From Thermoplasmata archaeon (GTDB lineage: Archaea; Thermoplasmatota; Thermoplasmata; Thermoplasmatales; Thermoplasmataceae), in assembly GCA_021797265.1 (NCBI GenBank), contig JAJZZZ010000048.1, forward strand, positions 1 through 10,401: a DNA stretch of 10,401 bases, read 5' to 3'. The number at the start of each line of letters is the position of its first letter. Position 1 is the first letter of the stretch. The notes under the pieces were generated by a model. It ran no database searches, was not told where the DNA came from, and worked only from the letters and a program-made list of their open reading frames with translations. A program made the position numbers and the translations under genes. This document shows, one piece after another, positions 1 through 5,915 of this stretch.

Positions 1-159
1 TGAAAAGAGCCCCAGCTCATTCATCCTGTCTATGATTTTCTGCGGGACGGACTTGGTCCTGTCTATCTCTCTTGCAAGAGGCTTGACCTCTTTCTGGGCA
101 AATTGCCTTACATACTTCAGAACTTCCTTTTCGTCCTGCGTTATGGTGGCTTCTATCAT
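1..159 (-). CDS. Acyl-CoA dehydrogenase, N-terminal fragment (runs off left edge)
   Basis: The reverse strand from ATG at 159 stays open for 53 codons to the window edge. The product has the helical N-terminal domain of FAD-dependent acyl-CoA dehydrogenases: a VRQFAQKEVKPLAREID-like helix at residues 17-33, then a PQKIIDRMNELGLF-like segment at 39-52, which is how the family begins just before the substrate and FAD domains. These enzymes introduce the alpha-beta double bond in acyl-CoA substrates in the cytoplasm and pass electrons to ETF. Substrate chain length cannot be told because the catalytic glutamate and FAD-binding parts lie outside. The start is supported by family length and by a TATA-like element about 25 nt upstream, which would give a leaderless transcript. 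The next gene upstream, DUF3501, points the same way but is separated by this promoter. Confidence 0.85.
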   Translation of the reverse strand, partial: MIEATITQDEKEVLKYVRQFAQKEVKPLAREIDRTKSVPQKIIDRMNELGLFS

Positions 160-173
160 GAATCTGGAATGGG

Positions 174-190
174 TATAAAAATAATAAATT
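174..190 (-). promoter_or_regulatory. TATA-like promoter of the acyl-CoA dehydrogenase gene
   Basis: On the minus strand an A/T-only run, TTTATTATTTTTATA, ends about 15 nt before the ATG at 159. Its upstream half (182-190) is centred about 26 nt before the ATG, which is the archaeal TATA-to-start distance, so a leaderless mRNA is predicted. The T-rich run could also end transcripts coming from DUF3501. This is inference from sequence only. Confidence 0.5.
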
Positions 191-213
191 GTCTGTTCTG
201 AAGAGGGTCCGGG

Positions 214-230
214 TTACAGTTAAACTGTAA
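214..230. repeat. 17-bp perfect palindrome, candidate operator
   Basis: TTACAGTTAAACTGTAA has 8-bp arms that are exact reverse complements around one central A. It covers the stop codon of DUF3501 (220-222) and sits 25-30 bp upstream of the TATA element of the acyl-CoA dehydrogenase. As RNA, the one-base centre would force a smaller hairpin of about 6 pairs and a 5-nt loop with no adjoining U-tract of the usual form. A dimeric regulator site is therefore at least as likely as a terminator. No regulator gene is seen nearby. Confidence 0.55.
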
Positions 231-792
231 GTTCGCTCTTCAATTGCTGCAGCAGCGGCCCGGATATCTTTCCAGCCTCGGAATAGCCCGACTTCCTTGT
301 TTCAATGTATACATTCTCTGCTGACCGGAACTGATCTGCAAGAACCCTGTTGAAGTGGAATTTAAGGTACTGAAGCGTGGATTCCAGGACTTCTGTTGAC
401 CGACCCTCCTCCGGGGTGGCCTTCAATTCATGCCCATCGAATGAAAGATAAACGGTATTTTCAATGCCCGTCAGCCGGGGCATCTCAGCCGACATCTGCC
501 TCTCATCCCTGAACTCTATGAACATTGATACACTGAAAGTATCCGGCCGGGGAAGCAAATCGCTGTATACCTCTATGAGCCTCCTTATTTCCTCAGGGTC
601 CTTGACCTTCTCTATGAAAACCATCTCATTGATCTGGTTCATCACGGTGTCCCTTGATTCAAAGAGAAAGCTGAATGTCTTTGTCTCTACTCTTCTTGTT
701 CTCTTGATTTCAATGATCTTTCTTGTGGCTTCATCTCGCTGCTTCTCAAAATTTTCGGGAGGAATTATGTCCTCCGATCTTATCTCCTGCAT
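220..792 (-). CDS. DUF3501 family protein, partner of rubrerythrin
   Basis: A soluble 190-residue protein of unknown function with no signal peptide or membrane segment. It matches the DUF3501 pattern as I recall it: an N-terminal helix with 'R..II.IKR.RRV' (24-35), the conserved FESRDTV (44-50) followed by 'QINEM' (53-57), 'YSDLLP' (76-81) leading into a strand 'FSVSMFIEF' (86-94), and a late 'SFDGHEL' (117-123). An in-frame GTG lies 15 nt upstream at 807, but GAGGTGG at 799-805 is ideally placed for the ATG at 792, so I chose that start. The gene follows rubrerythrin with an 11-nt gap, so the two are almost surely co-transcribed. In other genomes DUF3501 genes commonly neighbour rubrerythrin and an Fe-S protein of the GlpC/HdrD kind. 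No such Fe-S gene is present here. A role in peroxide or redox defence is inferred from context only. Confidence 0.85.
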   Translation of the reverse strand: MQEIRSEDIIPPENFEKQRDEATRKIIEIKRTRRVETKTFSFLFESRDTVMNQINEMVFIEKVKDPEEIRRLIEVYSDLLPRPDTFSVSMFIEFRDERQMSAEMPRLTGIENTVYLSFDGHELKATPEEGRSTEVLESTLQYLKFHFNRVLADQFRSAENVYIETRKSGYSEAGKISGPLLQQLKSELTV

Positions 793-798
793 ATCAAC

Positions 799-805
799 CC
801 ACCTC
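799..805 (-). promoter_or_regulatory. Ribosome binding site that sets the DUF3501 start
   Basis: GAGGTGG on the minus strand overlaps the rubrerythrin stop codon (804-806) and ends 6 nt before the ATG at 792. It matches the GGAGGTGATC consensus that pairs with archaeal 16S rRNA. It argues against the upstream GTG at 807, and it ties translation of DUF3501 to the end of rubrerythrin. Confidence 0.7.
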
Positions 806-1223
806 ACTTGGGCAGTTTAGCAAGAGTGTCTTCGTATTTCTTTGCGTGTGATTTTTCAGCCTTTGAAAGTATCTCGAACCAGTGAGCTATGTCATCAAAG
901 TGCTCGTCCCTGGCAACCTTTGCGAATCCGGGGTACATCTGGCTGTACTCGTATGTTTCCCCTGCAATGGCGGATTTCAGGTTCTGTTCAGTTGTCCCAA
1001 TGGGCTCTCCCGTGACCGGGTCTCCAACCTGTGCAAGATATTTGAGATGACCGAATGCATGTGCTGTTTCACCATCAGCTGTAGACCTGAATATGGATGC
1101 TACTTCCTGGTATCCCTCCTCGTCTGCCTTCTGGGCGAAATAGAGATAGCGCCTGTTGGCCTGGCTTTCACCTGCGAAACCGGCTTTCAGATTTTCCAGC
1201 GTCTTACTGTTTTTCAGTTCCAT
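804..1223 (-). CDS. Rubrerythrin (ferritin-like di-iron protein, no rubredoxin domain)
   Basis: A 139-residue four-helix di-iron protein expected to reduce hydrogen peroxide in the cytoplasm. Ligand motifs are in order: E19 in FAGESQANRRY, E52 and H55 in DGETAHA, E89 and E92 in AGETYEY, and E123 and H126 in KAEKSHAKKYE. The protein ends right after the last helix, so the C-terminal rubredoxin Cys4 domain of classical rubrerythrin is absent. There is no cysteine at all. This is the short sulerythrin-like form known from aerobic archaea, which must receive electrons from a separate donor that is not encoded here. ATG at 1223 gives the family N-terminus and is preceded by GTGGTG. The gene has its own predicted promoter and leads a two-gene unit with DUF3501. 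Confidence 0.93.
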   Translation of the reverse strand: MELKNSKTLENLKAGFAGESQANRRYLYFAQKADEEGYQEVASIFRSTADGETAHAFGHLKYLAQVGDPVTGEPIGTTEQNLKSAIAGETYEYSQMYPGFAKVARDEHFDDIAHWFEILSKAEKSHAKKYEDTLAKLPK

Positions 1224-1231
1224 TTTTACAC

Positions 1232-1245
1232 CACATGTTTATGTG
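1232..1245. promoter_or_regulatory. Inverted repeat in the rubrerythrin core promoter
   Basis: CACAT-GTTT-ATGTG on the plus strand, two perfect 5-bp arms. It lies between the predicted TATA box (1253-1260) and the predicted transcription start near 1230, the place where a repressor would block initiation. The arms are short, so chance is possible. Confidence 0.35.
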
Positions 1246-1252
1246 CCAACGA

Positions 1253-1260
1253 TATATTAA
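1253..1260 (-). promoter_or_regulatory. TATA box of the rubrerythrin-DUF3501 unit
   Basis: TTAATATA on the minus strand, centred about 33 nt before the ATG at 1223. It predicts a start near 1230 and a leader of about 8 nt. It sits in the 65-nt gap after the primase stop codon, which suggests rubrerythrin is transcribed separately from priS. Confidence 0.55.
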
Positions 1261-1288
1261 CTTTATGATAGTTATTCTAAGTTAATAA

Positions 1289-2446
1289 TTATAAAAATTT
1301 ACCATAACGCGAAGCAACTGCATAGACGGCCGCAGCCCCTGGTATCTGGGTCTCGCCCGGATCAAGGTTGAAGTCCTCCCCGGCAATGCTTATCCTGAGG
1401 GGGCGCTGGATATCAACCTTTGCCGACCGCCTGTTGAATCCTGTATAAATGGCATCACGGAGCGGATCGAATGAATCGAAATCTTCAACTGGTATATGCT
1501 TTACAATGAATCCCGTTTTTCCATGAAGGCTTCCTGGAGTTCTTATTAGCCTGTGCACATCAGTGGTCACCGGCTCGTCAATTTCACACGCATTGCTGTC
1601 CCTGACCTTGCTGATTATGTGCGTTAAAATCTTCTCATCGTTCGCATCCATGTGCCTGTACTTCTCGTTACCCGGTTTCAGGAACAGATCGCGCTTCTTC
1701 ACGGGAACGCCGGAGCTGATCTGCTTGGAAAGGTTGCGGATGTATGCCTCTGCACTTCTCCTGTTTCCCAGCACACCGGATAGTGCCTGGCTGCCAGATT
1801 CGTCTGCAACTTCAGCCAGAAATTCAACAAAGAGTCTGTCCACTTCGGATTTCCATCCACCCATGACGGCGGATGCCTCCTGCATTGACCTGCGGATATC
1901 GTATGTGCTGAACCCCTCACCCCGTATGTAATTCGCAATTTCACGGCGGGAATCCGATCCAAGGGGATATATGGAATCCTCCACCACATGGACATGATAG
2001 CCTCTACCGCCGGAAAAGAATATTTTCAGGTCCTTTTCCCGAAATCCTAGATCATCCATCAAGAACTTGAAAATGAGGCGGTGTGTGTGCTTCTTGACCT
2101 CTGCCAGAATTTCAGTGTAACTCATTTTTTCTGCACCAGGAATGTGGTCTGCATCCAGATCAAATATGAGTTCGGCACCAAGCCATTCCTTGTCCTTCAT
2201 GATCTTTTCTTCAGGCTTCCTGTAATATGCGGTGGAATAATAGGTGTGGCGCGGAACAATACGCCTCATCATATCTGTCAGGGAGCTGAGGTTCAGTACT
2301 GCCCTGTGCCTTACCATGGTTCCGAAAAATGGAATAAAACCGATCTCCCTTGCGGAGACTATGTCAATGAGGTCTGCCTTCCATTCCCTGTAATAGTCAT
2401 GGAAATATTCTCGCAGCACATTTTCTGAAGTGTCTGTCTCGGGCAA
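1289..2446 (-). CDS. priS: DNA primase small (catalytic) subunit PriS
   Basis: Catalytic subunit of the archaeal two-subunit primase, which makes primers for replication together with PriL (not in this window). Numbering from TTG at 2446 (385 residues), the metal-binding D96 and D98 lie in ELIFDLDAD. SGGRGYHVHV follows at 145-154, and 'IDEPVTTDVHRLIRTPGSLHGKTG' type sequence at 289-312 holds the likely third catalytic aspartate (D290) and nucleotide-binding basic residues. Length is normal for the family. The Cys/His zinc motif found in many archaeal PriS after the DxD is missing. The frame is open to 2509 with an ATG at 2485, but residues from there are unlike the family and span the TATA element. 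I therefore prefer TTG at 2446, which coincides with the predicted transcription start; ATG at 2485 and GTG at 2419 are alternatives. It is divergent from the S53 protease. Confidence 0.93.
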   Translation of the reverse strand: MPETDTSENVLREYFHDYYREWKADLIDIVSAREIGFIPFFGTMVRHRAVLNLSSLTDMMRRIVPRHTYYSTAYYRKPEEKIMKDKEWLGAELIFDLDADHIPGAEKMSYTEILAEVKKHTHRLIFKFLMDDLGFREKDLKIFFSGGRGYHVHVVEDSIYPLGSDSRREIANYIRGEGFSTYDIRRSMQEASAVMGGWKSEVDRLFVEFLAEVADESGSQALSGVLGNRRSAEAYIRNLSKQISSGVPVKKRDLFLKPGNEKYRHMDANDEKILTHIISKVRDSNACEIDEPVTTDVHRLIRTPGSLHGKTGFIVKHIPVEDFDSFDPLRDAIYTGFNRRSAKVDIQRPLRISIAGEDFNLDPGETQIPGAAAVYAVASRYGKFL

Positions 2447-2465
2447 CGCCTGCCCATGACATGAT

Positions 2466-2475
2466 ATATTAATAT
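2466..2475. promoter_or_regulatory. Palindromic TATA element shared by priS and the S53 protease gene
   Basis: ATATTAATAT is a perfect 10-bp palindrome. Its centre lies about 29 nt before the protease ATG at 2499 and about 24 nt before the priS TTG at 2446, the normal TATA-to-start distance on both sides. Both transcripts would then be leaderless or nearly so. It is the only strong TATA-like sequence between the two genes. Direction choice would depend on flanking BRE sequence, which is not clear by eye. Confidence 0.55.
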
Positions 2476-2498
2476 GGTTTACCATTGAGTTGAGGCAG

Positions 2499-5400
2499 AT
2501 GCCTATCAATAAGTTCTACGCAGTACTTGCAGTGTTGCTGATTGCGGCACCCATGGCCGCATTTATTCCAATGCAGCGGCCATATTCCACTTCCAGCAAC
2601 CTGGAAGCGGGCATCATCATCTCTTCCACAGGCAATGTGAGCCAGGGCAATGATCAGAATTATGTGGCATATGCCTCCGGAGCATATTCAGGGATAATCG
2701 CTTCGGAACTTGGGGGGCTTGGAGTAAAATATACAAGTGCAGGCGGGCTCATTAACATATATCCCGACCAGGCACAGTTTCCATATATATCCGATATCCT
2801 GAAGAGCGCCAGCAGGGACTACGGCATACATTATGCCCTGGTTAACCGGTCCGTAACTTCCACCCCTTATGATACTGTATCGCAGGTGGCCCCGGATCTT
2901 GTCATTCCGTATGCTTTTGTGCCCTCCCAGATCGCAAGCGCCTACAACTTCACGTGGGAATACCGCTCCGGATATACGGGGTCAGGGATAACAATAGGAA
3001 TAGTGGATGCGTATGGTGACCCGAATCTCGCCTATGATCTCAGGGCATTTGATGAACTGACTGGCCTTCCGCCTGCCAATCTGAGCGTTGTTTATCCAGA
3101 GGGACAGCCTGGAAACGGGACATATAATGCGTCATGGGCACTGGAGACTGCAACAGATGTTGAGTGGGCACATGCCATGGCTCCAAATGCCACCATACTT
3201 CTCTACATTGCTCCTTCAGCCATTACCCAGATGCTTCAGTTTGCTGTAAGCGATATGATCAACAGCAGTTCTGCAAACATTATTTCCCTTAGCTGGGGCA
3301 ATCCCGAGGTCCAGTTAACGCAGCATGAGGTTGGAGTCTATTCACAGATCTACAGGGAGGCTTACCTCAGAGGTATAACTGTTGTTGCTGCAACAGGGGA
3401 CTTTGGATCAGATTATTATGGCGCGAACGGGACGGGTGTACCAACTGTTAATTTTCCCTCTTCGGATCCATATGTTACTGCCGTGGGAGGTACCACACTT
3501 AGCCTCTTTGATGGCAAATATTCCCAGACTGCTTGGGGAGGAAAATATGAAGGCCAGAGCTTCGGAAGCGGGGGAGGGTACAGCAAATTCTTTTCCAGGC
3601 CATACTGGCAGTCCGCACCGGGGTTCAACAGCACTGGAAGAGGGACACCTGACGTCTCGCTGGACGCTGACCAGTATACTGGAATGATAGTGGTGGTCAG
3701 GGGCAAACAGTATGAGGCTGGCGGCACAAGCATTGCCACCCCCATCTGGGCGGCTGCAGCAGCCATAATGGATCAGGCCACCCACCGGCACCTGGGATTC
3801 CTTAATCCCCTCCTGTACCAGATCTCAAGAACTCCACTGTACAATTCGTCATTTGAGCAGATAACAAAAGGAACCAATGGTGTATACAGTGCCGCACCGG
3901 GCTGGAACCCGGTGACCGGGCTGGGGACGCCAAGCGTTTCGGGCCTGGTGAATGCAACTGAAAAAATAACTGCTGGATTCGGGGGGCAGGTTCTTCTCCA
4001 GGGTAACGCCACTTATGCAAACACGGTTTATTCAGTACTGAATCTTTCCGTGAACACAGCAAATCTGAGAATGAACGGAACAGGCTTCTATTATGTGGGC
4101 TTATACAACAGCCCCATTAATTATATTGAATTTGGCGTGAACGTTTCATCCACCGCTGCCAGTTATCTGATGAAGATAGGCCAGTCTGGATACGTTGTGA
4201 CATTTAATGGACCGCATGTTTCAGGATTTTCAGGGTCGTCCCGTTACATCTCAAACCTCTCTCTCACCTATAAAGCAGGAATGATATCAGCAGCATCTGA
4301 CGGCTCAAGCGTAATCAGGGTCCCTGTGCCCGTCTTGCTCAGTTATGCAGGCAATTCAACTCCGGTGGCTGGAGGAATGAGCATTGGCTCATACGACAAT
4401 ACGACTGATCTGGGGAATTTCACTTTCAGCAACCTGGCCGGAGCTTACAATGGCACACAATTGAATTCCACCGGATTATATTTCCAGAAGTTTTCTGGAA
4501 TTGGAACTCCAAGCTATTCGTCGCTGAATGCCGCAATAAACGTGACAGAGGTTGAATTCTCCCAGTACATCAGGGGGAATTACTCTGACCTTCCCTATGT
4601 TCCGCCACCTCCTCTGATCTCATACATGCTTAATTTCAGCTTGCCTGTGCACGGAACGTTCCACCTGTCCAACTTCACAGGATCCGTTGCATGGAAGGTG
4701 AACGGAACCTCAATTGCCGGGGACACCTATTCTTTTCCTGGAGCCGGGTATTACAATGTCACCGCCTCAGAACTTGTGGGAAAGAACAGAGTGAATGAAA
4801 CCCGCATAATTTACATACCGGACATTGTGATCCAGAATGTGAGTGTCCACTCGGACGTGGCGTATGACCTGAATCCACCCTCATCTCTTGTTGTGGATTA
4901 TTTCTTAAGATATGGCATCGAAAATACATCAGCCATACCTGTGATTTCTGGCACGAACAATTTCAGCGTTACGTCCCCCGGGTTCCATCCTGAATCTCTA
5001 ACCAACAAATCAACCGGAAACCTCAGCTTGAAGCTTTCCGCAATGCCGGTATCCGTTTCTGTATTCGTATTTCAGGGCAATGCAACTGTGATAATACAGA
5101 ACGTTACTGTTGCAGGAGACAATGGAACATTTTCCGGATATCCAATGCCCGGTATTGTCTGGATCAATGTCACCGCCCCTGGTTTCGACCCGGTGAACCT
5201 GTCAAAAGTCATAATGCCCGCAGCTGCATACCGCACCCAGATCTCGCTTCAGCCCAGCTCCAGCAGCATGATGCTCATACAGGGCACAGTGACTGACGCC
5301 GTTTATGCCTTCCCTGTGGCGGGGGCCCTGATTTCCGTTTCCAACCAGTCATATTCATACGCAAATTCCACCGGGTATTATCGGCTTTACGAGGATCTGG

Positions 5401-5915
5401 GCACCCTTAATATATCGGCTTCGGCAAATCTCTATGAATCCCAGTACAAGCACCTTGTGCTGAAATTCGCCCCGTTTGACCTCAATTTCTCCATGAAGCC
5501 TCTGGACATAAACATCAGCTCCATGCCTTTCATAACAATAACCAGGTATTTCCCGCTATTCTTCTTCATGGGAGTTGTGAGCTGGACAGGCTACAGCGGA
5601 AAGATATTCTCCCAGTACCAGCTATACGTTTCACAGAATCCCAGCTTCTTCAATCCAAGGGTTATCACCTTCACCACCCAATCAAGCACTTCCACCGTGA
5701 TCTCCGGAATATATCCAGGGCACGCTTATTACGCAACAGTAGTTTTGAGGCTCTCCGATGGGGAAGTATATCAGTCACCTGTGGTGAAAATAACCTACTC
5801 CAATCCCGTCTACCTGGGAACGAATATTGCCATTGTGGGAGGCATTGCTGTCTATCTGGCTTTTATGGCTGTGTATTTGCGGAGGAGATGGAAAAAGACG
5901 CCTGTTTATCCCTAG
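2499..5915 (+). CDS. Secreted, membrane-anchored S53 (sedolisin/kumamolisin) acid protease
   Basis: A 1138-residue cell-surface serine-carboxyl protease. Order: signal peptide (1-25), a short propeptide-like region to about 140, and the S53 catalytic domain starting at 'VPSQIASAYNF' and running to about 485. The catalytic residues are E216 and D220 (LETATDVEW), the oxyanion D301 (ATGDFG) and S411 (GGTSIATP). A beta-rich Asn/Ser/Thr-rich stalk follows (490-920), then a carboxypeptidase regulatory-like domain (about 925-1000), an FN3-like domain (about 1020-1100), and a C-terminal membrane helix (1105-1127) with RRRWKK tail inside. I count about 44 N-glycosylation sequons and no cysteine, as expected of an exported thermoacidophile protein. 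The calcium-site aspartates of the family are replaced (Q454, N470). ATG at 2499 follows GAGG; a TTG at 2490 is possible. Likely role: digestion of external protein at low pH. Its stop codon overlaps that of porB. Confidence 0.93.
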   Translation: MPINKFYAVLAVLLIAAPMAAFIPMQRPYSTSSNLEAGIIISSTGNVSQGNDQNYVAYASGAYSGIIASELGGLGVKYTSAGGLINIYPDQAQFPYISDILKSASRDYGIHYALVNRSVTSTPYDTVSQVAPDLVIPYAFVPSQIASAYNFTWEYRSGYTGSGITIGIVDAYGDPNLAYDLRAFDELTGLPPANLSVVYPEGQPGNGTYNASWALETATDVEWAHAMAPNATILLYIAPSAITQMLQFAVSDMINSSSANIISLSWGNPEVQLTQHEVGVYSQIYREAYLRGITVVAATGDFGSDYYGANGTGVPTVNFPSSDPYVTAVGGTTLSLFDGKYSQTAWGGKYEGQSFGSGGGYSKFFSRPYWQSAPGFNSTGRGTPDVSLDADQYTGMIVVVRGKQYEAGGTSIATPIWAAAAAIMDQATHRHLGFLNPLLYQISRTPLYNSSFEQITKGTNGVYSAAPGWNPVTGLGTPSVSGLVNATEKITAGFGGQVLLQGNATYANTVYSVLNLSVNTANLRMNGTGFYYVGLYNSPINYIEFGVNVSSTAASYLMKIGQSGYVVTFNGPHVSGFSGSSRYISNLSLTYKAGMISAASDGSSVIRVPVPVLLSYAGNSTPVAGGMSIGSYDNTTDLGNFTFSNLAGAYNGTQLNSTGLYFQKFSGIGTPSYSSLNAAINVTEVEFSQYIRGNYSDLPYVPPPPLISYMLNFSLPVHGTFHLSNFTGSVAWKVNGTSIAGDTYSFPGAGYYNVTASELVGKNRVNETRIIYIPDIVIQNVSVHSDVAYDLNPPSSLVVDYFLRYGIENTSAIPVISGTNNFSVTSPGFHPESLTNKSTGNLSLKLSAMPVSVSVFVFQGNATVIIQNVTVAGDNGTFSGYPMPGIVWINVTAPGFDPVNLSKVIMPAAAYRTQISLQPSSSSMMLIQGTVTDAVYAFPVAGALISVSNQSYSYANSTGYYRLYEDLGTLNISASANLYESQYKHLVLKFAPFDLNFSMKPLDINISSMPFITITRYFPLFFFMGVVSWTGYSGKIFSQYQLYVSQNPSFFNPRVITFTTQSSTSTVISGIYPGHAYYATVVLRLSDGEVYQSPVVKITYSNPVYLGTNIAIVGGIAVYLAFMAVYLRRRWKKTPVYP

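Noticed and set aside
1271..1300. AT-rich stretch after the priS stop as a terminator hairpin
   Set aside because: Only weak 5-bp symmetry (TTATT/AATAA) and no clear U-run separate from the rubrerythrin promoter, so it cannot be told from ordinary AT-rich promoter DNA.
2447..2509. Extension of priS to ATG 2485 or to 2509
   Set aside because: The extra residues do not resemble primase N-termini, and the stretch contains the TATA element and overlaps the protease start. Kept only as an alternative start.
3408..3791. Long minus-strand open frames opposite the S53 catalytic domain (also 3416-3766 and 3773-4062)
   Set aside because: They lie antisense to a clearly conserved protease domain, have no ribosome binding site or recognisable motif, and have low-complexity Pro/Ser/Arg-rich products typical of shadow frames in moderately GC-rich DNA.
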